28,856 nt of DNA from a virus, in the IMG/VR virus record IMGVR_UViG_3300027899_000052, positions 1-28,856 of that record; one strand, written 5' to 3'. The translations under genes and the position numbers were made by a program. The notes under the pieces were generated by a model, which was not told the origin of the DNA, did no database searches, and saw only the letters and a program-made list of their open reading frames with translations. Below, one piece after another: positions 9,001 through 15,864 of this stretch. The number at the start of each line of letters is the position of its first letter. Positions within the stretch are counted from its first letter, which is position 1.

Positions 9001-11953
9001 TATTTTCTAAATTGATAGGAACCTGATAAAAAGCAGTAGGACTAATCTGGTCACTTAGTACCGCAACCTCAATGACATCACCCGGTACATACAATCGATT
9101 AAGTGTAATTGTAGTAGTGGTATCTGTGGTAATATAACTGTAGTTGGCTGGATCTTCAAACTGGCTGTTTACATAAAGTTGTATGGCAGGAACAGTAGTA
9201 TTAGTATTGACCTTGATGTCTAATCGTAATGGTGTACCATCGTAGCTGAATTGGAATTGTTGTCTAATTAAACTTTGGGTTACTGCAGATTGCCATCCAA
9301 TCTCTTTGGTGTACTCAAGACGAGTACTGTATTGGCGCACAAATCCTTCGCTGACGTATTGTGTTTGCCCAACACTTTGATAAACGTAATCAAAGGTATC
9401 GGTGTAAAGATTATTGTCAAATACAATATCGCCTATGTTAGACAGGCTAAGGTAACGTAATGGAAACCCTAACACAGCATCGGGTGAAGTATTACTGGTA
9501 GCATAGCTGAATAGTTTAGATCCACGGAATGTTGTACTAGGATACTTGACTCGATTACCAAAACTTATTTCAGCTGAATCATAAACATCAAATAACGGTG
9601 CCTGGTTGACTCCAGTTTTTTCTTGTGCTTCGAACCAGTCAACTCCGTCAAACCAAAAACTCAATCCTTGTAATGTTTCTCCGCTAAGACATACTGTGGT
9701 CTGATCTACCAATACTTTATTATCCGTGGCTGGAACCAAATTGATAATAGGTGGTGTGACTGCAGGATCTGGAGTAATAAATTGAACTTCGTAAATTTGA
9801 TTTCTGACCTGTGGGTCAGTATCGGCAGCAAATATAACCAATGTGCCTTGAGCGAACGGGTATCCATCCACACTGTAACCTGTGCTTCCATTGATGGTGC
9901 TTAACGCATCTGTGGTCTGAAAATCAATAATATCAACCGGAGTTACTGCCTGTGTGCCAAAATTAAATAATCGTGTTCCAGCTCTGAATTCCAGGATAGG
10001 TCTACGAGCGCGGAACAGGTTATCTACTGTGGGCTGTATGCCATTTAGTTGGCACGAGTATGTGATTACATCAATATGAAACCAACGATTGCTACGACTC
10101 CAGGCATTGAGATCTGGACTGGCGCGACTTATGGTTAAGTAATCTGGAACTATTGGAGCATTTAGTGTAGCATCAAAATTGCCTAGATCATACGGGGTAG
10201 AGTCATAGGGTATAGTGGCACTTTTAGTATAAGTTTCTGGAGTAACAAATTCTGTTACTGGTAATAATTGAATTGCAGTACCTACACCTTCAACATAATA
10301 ACTATTATTTTGATATGCTAACGGCTCAACATTACCACGGAATGTAACCTTCAATCCGTTGGTGAATACTACTCCATTAGGACTGGTATAATTTTTCTTG
10401 CCAAGAATATCTTCAATGAAAATAATGTCAGTTAGATCTTGGTTAATTAATCTAATCTGTCCAAATATTTCAGGGTCTGTACCATCTTGGTACCATAAAA
10501 GATTCTTAATTGCAGTTAACAGAGGAATTTTTTCAAAGTATCCTGATGCATTTTTATACCAGGATGTACTGGAATATTCTGTGCCATATAGAATAGAAAA
10601 CTTTTGTAAATTGTTAACAGTCAATACATTGTTCAACTGAATATAAATGCCGCCTGGATCAGTTACATATTGAATTTGCCAAACGTCTGATTCAACTGCT
10701 TGTTGCTGAGTTAAAAATACAACTGTTTTGCCATCTAAACTTGTTATTCCATCAATGCCGTCGGGGTTGGCCAGTAAAAATGAATCAAGCAAAACATTGT
10801 TTATTTGGTCAAAGTTAAGTGTTGTGACTAAATCTACTGTGCCAGCAGTTTTTCCACTAATATTTCCAATTGGTGCTAGACTATAATAAAAATTCTGTGC
10901 TGTACTTGGGGGCACATTAAATGTAACTGTTCCTAAATCTTCGCCGTTGTTGACAACTCCAAGCACATCTCTTGAACTGATATTGGGTGCATATGGCAAA
11001 CGACCATCGACTCCAGGATCAGACTGAATCCAAAATCCAGGGCCAGTGCCCGGTGTAGCATCAATGATATTAAACACGCCTTGCATGTTGGCCTGTGTGC
11101 TGTTGGCATAGTACAAGGTGTCAGGAGCATCTTGAGGAACAACAAATGTAATGGTTCCTAAAACCGCTCCGTTGTTGGTAACTCCGTTATTGTATAGATT
11201 TGTATTGCCTAGACTAGGAGTAGTTTTAATATAAAAAGGAAATGGCTGATTCAATACCATAGTAAAGGTATATGTATTGCCGCGCACTAAAGTTAATGTT
11301 GGGTTAGGCTCATAGTCAATGACAAAAGCAGAAGCACCGTTGTTCGACACACGGAAATTAATAGTCTCTTTGTTGTTTTGAGCTACTTGAAAAGTATAAT
11401 TGCCGCCATGTACCAGAGTCAATGTTGGGTTATTGCCACTTATTCCACTAAAGGTATAAACACCATTTTCTCGTGTTACTACAAAATCGTCAGTTAATGG
11501 TATGGTGCTAGCCGACACATCTACAGCAAGCGGCCCAGCAGGTTCCCAATAGTATTGACTATAGTTAACAAATTTATCAAAATCTACAAATGGGTCCCAG
11601 GTATAATAATTGCTTTTGTACAAACTATCTGGGTTGCTGACATTTGCGCCTTGTAATTTTAATGCGTCATTGATGCCAGGATAGGTAATGGCATCTTTGA
11701 TATCTGAAGTATCACTGTCCAGACTAATAACGCCCGGTTCTAATTGATAATCGTTACGACTTTTAGTAGGCTCAATAACATACTTGTCTGCAGAATTAAC
11801 ACCGGGTCCAACTTTACGACCTACATAGCCTTGAGTTTTTTGAAATGCAGGTTCTTGTACCAGCTGATCTAGCGTGGCATTAAGAAATTGGCGATTAGCC
11901 GGGGTTTGAAATATCTCAGGAAGAAAATCTACTGTACGAACGTTATTGGCCAT
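1..11953 (-). CDS. Giant baseplate/tail structural protein, partial (at least 3984 aa, C-terminus beyond left edge)
   Basis: The frame starting at ATG 11953-11951 stays open to the window edge, giving at least 3984 codons. The N-terminus begins MANNVRTVDFLPEIFQTPAN, a start I associate with giant virion proteins of aquatic T4-like phages. The gene lies directly after gp6, where T4 has gp7 (about 1030 aa), so a baseplate-wedge or fibre-attachment role is inferred from position only. Visible modules, by residue: cupredoxin-like repeats at about 170-350; beta-sandwich modules with an NG..DY..GD.I.I pattern at about 900-1220 and again between propeller blades; CBM5/12-like aromatic motifs near 1855, 2805 and 3900; seven FG-GAP-like blades at 2267-3100; and glycine-rich GGSGY/GGNGYGA repeats near 3790-3860. 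Start choice: the ATG overlaps the gp6 stop (TAATG), and a GGAG ribosome-binding site sits 7 nt upstream. No signal peptide or membrane segment was noticed. Existence as a gene is near certain; the gp7 assignment is weak. Confidence 0.88.
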   Translation of the reverse strand, partial: MANNVRTVDFLPEIFQTPANRQFLNATLDQLVQEPAFQKTQGYVGRKVGPGVNSADKYVIEPTKSRNDYQLEPGVISLDSDTSDIKDAITYPGINDALKLQGANVSNPDSLYKSNYYTWDPFVDFDKFVNYSQYYWEPAGPLAVDVSASTIPLTDDFVVTRENGVYTFSGISGNNPTLTLVHGGNYTFQVAQNNKETINFRVSNNGASAFVIDYEPNPTLTLVRGNTYTFTMVLNQPFPFYIKTTPSLGNTNLYNNGVTNNGAVLGTITFVVPQDAPDTLYYANSTQANMQGVFNIIDATPGTGPGFWIQSDPGVDGRLPYAPNISSRDVLGVVNNGEDLGTVTFNVPPSTAQNFYYSLAPIGNISGKTAGTVDLVTTLNFDQINNVLLDSFLLANPDGIDGITSLDGKTVVFLTQQQAVESDVWQIQYVTDPGGIYIQLNNVLTVNNLQKFSILYGTEYSSTSWYKNASGYFEKIPLLTAIKNLLWYQDGTDPEIFGQIRLINQDLTDIIFIEDILGKKNYTSPNGVVFTNGLKVTFRGNVEPLAYQNNSYYVEGVGTAIQLLPVTEFVTPETYTKSATIPYDSTPYDLGNFDATLNAPIVPDYLTISRASPDLNAWSRSNRWFHIDVITYSCQLNGIQPTVDNLFRARRPILEFRAGTRLFNFGTQAVTPVDIIDFQTTDALSTINGSTGYSVDGYPFAQGTLVIFAADTDPQVRNQIYEVQFITPDPAVTPPIINLVPATDNKVLVDQTTVCLSGETLQGLSFWFDGVDWFEAQEKTGVNQAPLFDVYDSAEISFGNRVKYPSTTFRGSKLFSYATSNTSPDAVLGFPLRYLSLSNIGDIVFDNNLYTDTFDYVYQSVGQTQYVSEGFVRQYSTRLEYTKEIGWQSAVTQSLIRQQFQFSYDGTPLRLDIKVNTNTTVPAIQLYVNSQFEDPANYSYITTDTTTTITLNRLYVPGDVIEVAVLSDQISPTAFYQVPINLENNPFNDNSKVFTLGTIRTHYETIGQNLLTIQGPIIGANNTRDLGNIVPYGLQILQQGSPLTLAGYFMRSQEYDIFASLEYNSREYIKYKSLLLETVARNEYPEMTIAEILDSAIAEITSGRTDINPFYWSDMLPTGSVFTQTVDTIGFVSTATFNTIETYNFTSANFKGLLVYLTRGSETRLLTRDLEYIVSPDSPRFTVTVSLEVGDIITINEYADTAGNFCPNTPTKMGLYPKYVPRIYVSDNYLEPQLVIEGHDGSITMAFGDYRDDILLEFERRIYDNIKMDGNPIPLSAEDVIPGFFRTTDYSQTETTGILGESFLTWVGWNKLNYKAQDYQPSNAFTYNYSTAGNKINSEPLLGAWRGIYRYFYDTITPNYTPWEMLGLSVQPDWWENRYGPAPYTSDNLVLWDDLEAGLVADPIAPYIKPAYRRPGLTQVIPVGTEGELLDPLVSVVGPYNPTDFQKSWSVGDGGPVEASWWQSSSYPFAVMRLLILTRPAEFFSLFADRDLYKYDFDLEQYLYNGRYRLNASGVQVYGNGVSKASYINWIVDYNQQLGRNSTTALTNDLASLDVRLCYRMASFSDKQYLSLYVERSSPDSTNSSLLLPDDSYNLLLYKNQPFSRVVYSSLIVEQTENGYIVYGYNNATPYFNVFASSSSGVLQTVSSGGATVRVPAQYTNTVVQIPYGYTFINTTMMVDFILSYGAWLESQGLVFDERVNNYTLNWNQMAKEFLYWSQQGWTPGTIINLNPAANTLKAYRAGAVVDTIVSTSPENVILDQNKQRLPTRDLIVQRYGDTFSVTSASSQAISFLDMKFTNYENMVVLDNVSIFQDLVYDPTTAARQNRVRMTGATSTDWNGVLNAQGFILNQNNVKQWQPNKKYTKGEIVLYKTNYWSAQTIVQPKLEFEANDWVKSDYTKIQKGLLPNLANKADQLANSYNTNSANLERDNDLLSYGLIGFRPRQYMTDLNLNDVSQVNLYQQFLGTKGTIRAAELFTYADLGKETGAYEIFENWAILIGTYGANANRSFIELRLNEAYLRSDPSTVQVIQPQQPSLADQTILLNDVWRESYRLTSTDILPTTYVTNQDTALPSAGYVNLDDVDVTVFDINDPASIAADINNIGVGTTIWIAKINSYNWGVYRCARVPGQLTQITDNLNSTSVAEFSGLHGLSVGDLIVIRYFNESVNGVYRVLSVPSITSVIISYSFINTSQTTITGNGMVFDLQTMRVSQASDVASLDYVNSLLPGARAYVDNDGSGHWAVLEKQNPFSSTTQLLAQTPIPNSKFGTSIAQSENLFAAMIGSPMVDTGIVYTYRQNSGNTNYTQDVLLTLNAIGTQGFGNAIDFGKNQWAAIGASASNNNQGYVLSVYRDLTTNAFRETQLLVRPSPSVDPIKFGSSVAVSTDERWLYVGAPADTNGGKVYCFNRVDVEDQVVQTTTNGVDQSFLVSDNIVIDYAQSAQLVVVLNRQTAAYGTDYVIQQNPVGLPAGYYVTFVTIPPEGSLLSISRRSGVELTGDGTAGPFSLTPYLYTVTNIDSITVIVNGVIQRPYIDYEFNNDSNLNTQDLTFNTIPGVGDQIFVIANTHWQYVDTISVAGLPTDAQFGVSVSTTIDGRGIYIGANVDDVSTTANAGSVYAFDRSVVKYIVQDTTLATYSIPTPATSPVSVILNNEFLDIQSYTEFGITRIQFINGQVDVNLDNNTVTFLNPLSVGDVIEIETNQFKQIQKISANTPQSGSLFGSAVDICPTSCSLYVGNPLDSTILLEAGSVDRNINQSRLYGVTTSLIANPTLVAGQSIRINDVAVVVPQSPNNTVKGLAEAISPNPYLSTRQYVLGDRVTYNNFYYVALSTTVGNAPTNTTYWTLSTPVPNAIATVTPNLIFTGDNNTKTFKVGTIYSAADSYTTVVYIGSTLQTAGVDYVYNSTTKQIVFVDAPVAGSVITIVSGRLTLSVLNLESSTPGNRLTVLPGITGTLFDTLGFDTFVYAQTILSPNAVTYAQFGSSLNIDTNAVNLVVGAPNGNVYEPVTFDGGKTYFDERSTTFFSPVFNSGVVYSYDYLPSANGSATNPGMFVFGQQIYTTDLVSQDQFGTALNYTSGRLMVGAPGNDLGDSALNYGLVSVFNNPDRDPAWKVIHIQQPSVDVNQINSVYMYDRLVSSTQTYFDFIDPLQGKVLGAARRNIDYIGAVDPANYTNGTIRNQGNSWGAEHVGEMWWDTDTVRFIDPNQDNIVYASRRWGQTFPGSRVDIYQWVASDVPPLSYTGAGTVLSTSSYTVRSALSKENIFVTTYYFWVRNISTVDTGAGKTLSATGVARYIENPRNSGIPYIAALNSSTIALYNALEYISAADTIIHVEFDQELNDANIHTEYDLIADGQPDSFLNATLYRKLIDSFSGVDTRGAPVPDPMLSPAERYGVQFRPRQSMFADRFMALENYLVRTNTILAQYPITENRSFNLLNSFEPPPEAGSGAWDANVANLEELSYQNIYAVPLGYLYLVDSAATQNGLWSIYQVVLDENLQVDNPGLRTVQLTRVENYDTRRYWDHIDWYLPGYNSTKQPIAEVPVYSALDKLTLTEAPVGSSVKVRANAQGKFEIYLRTDLGWDRVGLQDGTIQFSEKLWNYALGRYGFDVEVFDAQYFDQEPVIETRKIIQAINDELFVDELAIERNRNLILMFNYIYSEFTAPDWLIKTSLVDVEHRIRALLPFQNYLEDNQTFVLDYIQEVKPYHVKIRQFDLTYYGDDTYPGSLTDFDVPAYWKTENIDVPQYVSPVLQFDESGQPYYLSTSIVESTTSDASPNAEIWTFDPWKQWYNNYLLDLQDITIVDGGSGYTVAPDVKVYVDGVEQATNIQAVVNSAGRVIAINIIDAAGPYIVTPIIKLTGGNGYGALAVAVMGNQPLALGKNLARSILTTIKYDRYQYTSNITDWSYAVATYPQGTQVRHVNRVWEATATITNDPVITSSVGAPDSYILTVTSNVGLSTGMLAVAFGIPADTYIATINGNSISLTRVLL
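2650..5160 (-). other. Seven-bladed FG-GAP-like beta-propeller region inside the giant protein
   Basis: Seven repeats begin with FG followed by a short polar strand, then V/I-G-A/S/N-P-like turns, and end in a V-Y/S-x-F/Y strand. The FG phenylalanines are residues 2267, 2320, 2376, 2583, 2718, 2978 and 3066. Examples are FGSSVAVSTDERWLYVGAP, FGSSLNIDTNAVNLVVGAP and FGTALNYTSGRLMVGAPG. FG-GAP repeats build the seven-bladed propeller of integrin alpha chains and of some bacterial surface proteins. Blades 1-3 are compact, about 54 residues apart. Blades 3-4, 4-5 and 5-6 are separated by 135-260 residues holding inserted beta-sandwich modules. The repeat pattern is seen directly; the propeller fold is inferred from family knowledge. 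Confidence 0.7.
3420..3550 (-). other. CBM5/12-like carbohydrate-binding motif in the giant protein
   Basis: Residues about 2802-2845 read QYVLGDRVTYNNFYYVAL, then a G-x-x-P turn, then TTYW. This fits the CBM5/12 (chitin-binding type 3) pattern Y-x-x-G-D-x-V-x-Y-x-x-x-x-Y-x-A ... G-x-x-P ... W. It sits between propeller blades 5 and 6. Binding to a polysaccharide is inferred from the pattern only. Confidence 0.45.
6255..6400 (-). other. Second CBM5/12-like motif in the giant protein
   Basis: Residues about 1852-1900 contain WQPNKKYTKGEIVLYKTNYW, then S-A and a later NDW. The W...Y..G..V.Y...YW.A...W spacing matches the same aromatic module family as the copy near 3420-3550. It lacks the G-x-x-P turn, so it is less certain. 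Confidence 0.35.
11060..11440 (-). other. Tandem cupredoxin-like / Ig-like modules in the giant protein N-terminus
   Basis: Two copies of a PTLTLV-(R/H)G-(N/G)-xYTF strand motif (about residues 172 and 215) each open a beta-rich segment. The later parts carry NNG...LGT.TF.VP followed by LYYANSTQANMQG, and then a similar NNGEDLGTVTFNVPP. This is the layout of cupredoxin-like domains, which normally end in YY-C-x-x-H-x-x-M-x-G. Here the Cys and His copper ligands are replaced (YYANSTQANMQG) and the first His site reads PFPFY. A copper-free structural version is the likely reading. Confidence 0.5.
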
Positions 11954-14900
11954 TAAATTACTCCGCTACCAGGAGCAGTACGAATATTTGTACTGGTTAA
12001 AGCCTGAATAACTTCAACATCGTTAATGGTGGCAGCATTTACAAATATCTGATTTGGTGCGGAACGAATTTCGTATAGGTCGCCAAAATATTTTTGTGTG
12101 TTGAGTGGCACTAGCACCACACTACTGACTACATCGCCAATCTGTGCATGTATGTAAGCAGCTAACTCACTGAAATAAAATGTAGCACCAAAGTCCCACT
12201 TGTCAAGACTAAAATAAGCATCCATATTGGCTACAACCAAGTTTTTAATTTCACTAACACTGGCCGTACTCTGTGCAGATTTAATAACTTTAATAGTGGC
12301 TCGCAGTTGTTCTGCTGCACGGGCACCAAATAATGGTTTAAATTCCACACTATTAAGAATCATATTGTCTGAAATCATTTTGTAATTTTGTAAACCAGAG
12401 TAAGCAGTGGTCAACTCATCAATGGTAGGCGGAACAGGCTCTGCGACAGTACCAGTTGAATCTTTGATCCAATTTTGATAAGAAGTATAATAAGCACGAG
12501 TAACCACATATATGTCAATGATATTGGTTGATCCTGGGTCTAGTCTACTGGTCAACGGACTGTTATGACGATACTGGAAATATAAATCTTGCCGACCTGT
12601 GCGGGCTATCCATTCAGTGGTGACATCCTCTAACAGTTTGGTGCCGTTGGCATCAATTACAATCTGATAAAATACAAACTGCTCATAGGCATAAAATACC
12701 TGGCCGACTATGTAATCTGCTAATACCAATGCAATAGCGGCTTGGGTTGGGTAGTTGCTGTTTACTACTCCTTGTTCAACCAATAGATATCTTTGTAAAT
12801 TATCAAAGTCTACTGTCTTTTGAAGGAACACTAATTTTTTATTAGGCTCTACATTAGGTGCCACAATGTCATTGAAGAAATCTGGATTGTCTGGAATTCC
12901 GTCACTGTCGACATCTTCAAATCCAACAACAACTTGGAAGTCATCTACATATCCGTCGCTTTCAACTGGTTGTCCAATAATTTTTATTCTAGTGTCGCCG
13001 TCTAATGGCAAGTTGCTGTCAGGTCTACTGTTGGTTTTAAGAATATTAATAAAGTCAGCAATTACTGTGCCAGTTCTACTGTCGTATATCTTTTGATTAG
13101 TAAAGAAAAAGAATCTGGTTTGAATTACACTACCAAAATAATAGTCAAGATTTCTTGATGTTACTGTGTATTGTTGCCCGTCAGTGGTACATTGAATAAA
13201 CCAGGACGCATCAGAGTTCACACCGTCATTGTTATAAGCCGGACCAGGAGGAGTTGGCGGATAGTTTGGACCTTGTGTCAAGCTCCATGTAGCATTAATG
13301 TCAAGGTTGCTGGCTGTAATAATATACCAAGTATAAGGAGTTCCTGTAATGCTACCTGTATTGTCGTAGCCTAAACCAAAATTTTGATTCAATGCAATCA
13401 AATCTAATATGTTTTGTTGTAGGGTTGTGGTAAAATCAGTAACAAATAGTGGAATAACTTGCGCAGCAATAGCACCATCGGGCACATAATTGTTTAATAC
13501 AACTGGGCCTTGTCCATTGTCAAAGTTTCCTTGCCCTTGATTAGTTCCGTTTACATACACTGCTGTTGGGCTAGCCCATAATACCATTTTTTCATCTGCA
13601 CGAATTGGCACGCCGGCTTTGAGATTATTAGTAGCATCAAAGAAATAACCCGGTGGTGGTGTGAATTTTACCAAGGAATTTACCACAATAAATCTAGTAT
13701 TGTTAGAAGTGTAAGGACCAATACTTACGGGACTACCATCACTGTCTTGAAAATATCCAGTGGTTTCGTTAGCCAATGTAGTACTCTGATTCCAGGATAC
13801 CCCCTGTGATGTTAAATCAACTCTGGGATAATTGGCATAATAAAATTGTTGGGCGCCTGATTTAATCAATAAAGGGTTGATTTGATTAATAATAATATCA
13901 GTGATATCGTTATTGGTTAACCAATTAAATCGAAATGCTGGTAAATTGTTGGCTTCATACAGGGCACCATCGCTGGCAAATGTATTAGTACTGGAATATT
14001 TTCCCGTACCGTCAACCAAGTCCAAATAACGACTAGTTCCAATACTGGCACGATTCAATGCCTTGCTTTTTAAAATTGAATTGTAAGCGGTAAATGGAAA
14101 GTTATTATAGTCCTCGCCGTTGACCATGCGATCTTGTGTGTAATAACGAGCTGGAGCACGTTGTTTAATTTCGTCAATGGTTTCACGTGACTGAGCATTA
14201 CTTACTGGCTCAGTGATACCACAGGTAAATGTAATTGTTTCAATGTTGCCTGTACGACTAATGTATGAAATTGGAATAATTACACTTTGCATTTCTTCTG
14301 GATTAATGATATACTGCAATCCATTTGACGCACGAACATAACAACGGAAAAGTCCAACTGGAATAGTAGAGAACACGCCGTCACCAAAGTTCAATGTAAT
14401 TTGATCATTTACTCTGCTGGTAACTGCAAATAAAGTTCTTGTGCCAGGAGCCAACTGCTCAATGGCTGCGCCGTATACACTAGGAACAAAGGTCCACTCT
14501 TGCGAAATATTTCCTACGTTGTCTAATTGATACAACCAACGGTCTGTGTTATTAACACCTTCAATATTGATGTTGACCTGGCGGTTACTAATACGTTCTG
14601 GCAAATTAAAATCTTGGTTCTGTAGTACACCTTGTTTGAAATAGAAAAAATATCCTGTGTTGGCTGATTCAAATCCCAATTCATCATTGCGGAATAACAC
14701 ATTAAATTGTCCAACGGGTTTAGGACTAGGCTCGTAGATAAAATCTTTTCCAACGGCTGTAGCATTAACCACTTCAAAAGGCATGTTAACTCCGTCGATT
14801 GTGGCTGTGTATGGAATCACTGGTATATAACCTGGTACCAAGTTTACTGTGTATTCGTCTGTGCGAATACCTAAGATTGTGGTTCTTGCTCCTGGGCGGC

Positions 14901-15411
14901 CTACACGTTGAGTATCTACCAAACTGGCATTGACAATGGCAGTAAATTGTTCTTGCCAATCAAGATTGCTAGGGTCCGCCCAGTTTACAGTAATGTTAGC
15001 AAGATTAACTCCATTGTAATCTGTAACATTTTCTGTAGTTTGTACACTGAATACTTTGAGATAACCGCTTGATTCGGTATTACGCTTGGGAGTATAGCTT
15101 ACTAAATTTGCAAGTCTGACAACACTGTCGCGGCGTTCTGCTGTGTCTAAATAGTTTTCACGTGTGTTTAAATCTGTACGGAATGCCAAGCCTTGGCCCA
15201 TAAAAGCCATAACATCCAGCAGGGCAATAAATTCTGAACTTTCAATATAGTCATTGAAAGTTTCTGGGTAATACAAACGCAAATAATCCACAAAGCTCTT
15301 GCGTAGTGTTTCAAAATCGTAACTTTGAAAATCAGCTTCGCGATAGGTTTGATAGATTCTCTTCCAATCTTCAACACCAAATATTACTGTTTGTCTTGTG
15401 GTTTTGGCCAT
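11953..15411 (-). CDS. gp6: Baseplate wedge protein gp6 (baseplate_J family), enlarged
   Basis: gp6 dimers join neighbouring wedges into the baseplate ring and control the sheath-triggering change of baseplate shape. The N-terminal 110 residues carry the gp6 hallmark: a DFETLRKSFVDYLR helix, ESSEFIALLDVMAFMGQ, then TAERRDSVVRLANLVSYTPK. The C-terminal 150 residues hold the typical end region with FGATFYFSELAAYIHAQIGD. The protein is 1152 aa against about 660 in T4. The extra length is mainly between residues about 450 and 900: beta-rich, Pro/Gly/Asn-rich stretches and a DVDSDGIPDNPD calcium-type loop at about 834-845. A late-type promoter lies 19 nt upstream. Its stop overlaps the start of the giant gene. 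Identification is confident; the role of the insert is unknown. Confidence 0.92.
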   Translation of the reverse strand: MAKTTRQTVIFGVEDWKRIYQTYREADFQSYDFETLRKSFVDYLRLYYPETFNDYIESSEFIALLDVMAFMGQGLAFRTDLNTRENYLDTAERRDSVVRLANLVSYTPKRNTESSGYLKVFSVQTTENVTDYNGVNLANITVNWADPSNLDWQEQFTAIVNASLVDTQRVGRPGARTTILGIRTDEYTVNLVPGYIPVIPYTATIDGVNMPFEVVNATAVGKDFIYEPSPKPVGQFNVLFRNDELGFESANTGYFFYFKQGVLQNQDFNLPERISNRQVNINIEGVNNTDRWLYQLDNVGNISQEWTFVPSVYGAAIEQLAPGTRTLFAVTSRVNDQITLNFGDGVFSTIPVGLFRCYVRASNGLQYIINPEEMQSVIIPISYISRTGNIETITFTCGITEPVSNAQSRETIDEIKQRAPARYYTQDRMVNGEDYNNFPFTAYNSILKSKALNRASIGTSRYLDLVDGTGKYSSTNTFASDGALYEANNLPAFRFNWLTNNDITDIIINQINPLLIKSGAQQFYYANYPRVDLTSQGVSWNQSTTLANETTGYFQDSDGSPVSIGPYTSNNTRFIVVNSLVKFTPPPGYFFDATNNLKAGVPIRADEKMVLWASPTAVYVNGTNQGQGNFDNGQGPVVLNNYVPDGAIAAQVIPLFVTDFTTTLQQNILDLIALNQNFGLGYDNTGSITGTPYTWYIITASNLDINATWSLTQGPNYPPTPPGPAYNNDGVNSDASWFIQCTTDGQQYTVTSRNLDYYFGSVIQTRFFFFTNQKIYDSRTGTVIADFINILKTNSRPDSNLPLDGDTRIKIIGQPVESDGYVDDFQVVVGFEDVDSDGIPDNPDFFNDIVAPNVEPNKKLVFLQKTVDFDNLQRYLLVEQGVVNSNYPTQAAIALVLADYIVGQVFYAYEQFVFYQIVIDANGTKLLEDVTTEWIARTGRQDLYFQYRHNSPLTSRLDPGSTNIIDIYVVTRAYYTSYQNWIKDSTGTVAEPVPPTIDELTTAYSGLQNYKMISDNMILNSVEFKPLFGARAAEQLRATIKVIKSAQSTASVSEIKNLVVANMDAYFSLDKWDFGATFYFSELAAYIHAQIGDVVSSVVLVPLNTQKYFGDLYEIRSAPNQIFVNAATINDVEVIQALTSTNIRTAPGSGVI
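11961..11964 (-). promoter_or_regulatory. Ribosome-binding site of the giant gene
   Basis: GGAG on the minus strand, 7 nt before ATG 11953-11951 and within the end of gp6. It supports the chosen start and coupling to gp6. Confidence 0.6.
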
Positions 15412-15429
15412 TTCTATTCCCGGTTCTAT

Positions 15430-15437
15430 TATTTATT
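15430..15437 (-). promoter_or_regulatory. Candidate T4-type late promoter upstream of gp6
   Basis: On the minus strand this reads AATAAATA, 7 of 8 to TATAAATA, in the 45-nt gap between gp25 and gp6. It would give a short leader of about 12 nt before gp6, as is common for T4 late genes. Confidence 0.55.
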
Positions 15438-15456
15438 CGTAAAATAAACTGGGTAG

Positions 15457-15831
15457 TTAAACATAGGTGGCACGACGTTGTTGTTGATTAAAAAATATGC
15501 TTAATCGTTGAGCGTCGGTGCTGGGTACCACTATCAGTGATAGTTGTATTAATATACCATTTTGTTGTGGAAATAATTCTATATCGTTTAATGCTACTCT
15601 AGGATCCTGGCCGCATACACGCTGTATTTCAGCAGTAATTTGACGTTCGGTTTCTTGCGTTTGATTTTCAAAAACATAATCCCAAAGAACAGTTCCATAA
15701 CCAGGGCGCCCTACTAGTTGCCCTTGGCGTATATTAAAGGCATTTAGTAGGTCAATTTTAATCAAGTCAAAGTCAATGGCTGTGAATTTTTTGTATTGAT
15801 CAATGGTGTTGAATCCGATGAATGTTGGCAT
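15457..15831 (-). CDS. gp25: Baseplate wedge protein gp25 (GPW_gp25 family)
   Basis: A 124-aa protein, close to the 132 aa of T4 gp25, which seeds sheath assembly on the baseplate wedge. The family core is visible: FDLIKIDLLNAFNIRQGQL, then VGRPGYGTVLWDYVFE with its G-x-P/GxG turn, and later E-I-Q-R-V-C-G-Q-D-P-R-V before the C-terminal strands. It lies just upstream of gp6, a neighbour pairing common to contractile tails. The intergenic gap to gp6 is 45 nt and holds a late-promoter candidate. The C-terminus ends RRATYV. The Shine-Dalgarno sequence is weak. Motif, length and position agree. Confidence 0.9.
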   Translation of the reverse strand: MPTFIGFNTIDQYKKFTAIDFDLIKIDLLNAFNIRQGQLVGRPGYGTVLWDYVFENQTQETERQITAEIQRVCGQDPRVALNDIELFPQQNGILIQLSLIVVPSTDAQRLSIFFNQQQRRATYV

Positions 15832-15836
15832 AGTTG

Positions 15837-15844
15837 TATTTAAT
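15837..15844 (-). promoter_or_regulatory. Weak late-promoter-like element upstream of gp25
   Basis: On the minus strand this reads ATTAAATA (6 of 8 to the consensus), only 5 nt before the gp25 ATG. Its position would make gp25 essentially leaderless, so it may be chance. Confidence 0.2.
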
Positions 15845-15864
15845 CTCGTTTAATTTGTGAATAA

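Noticed and set aside
2276-11145. Many short plus- and minus-strand frames of 60-80 codons across the left 11 kb.
   Set aside because: All lie within the single long minus-strand frame of the giant protein and show no ribosome sites or family motifs.
15530-15544. A 7-bp perfect inverted repeat with a 1-nt centre whose core equals the Tet operator core (CTATCAGTGATAG).
   Set aside because: It lies inside the gp25 coding sequence, there is no TetR-type gene in the window, and a single palindrome of this size is expected by chance in 29 kb.
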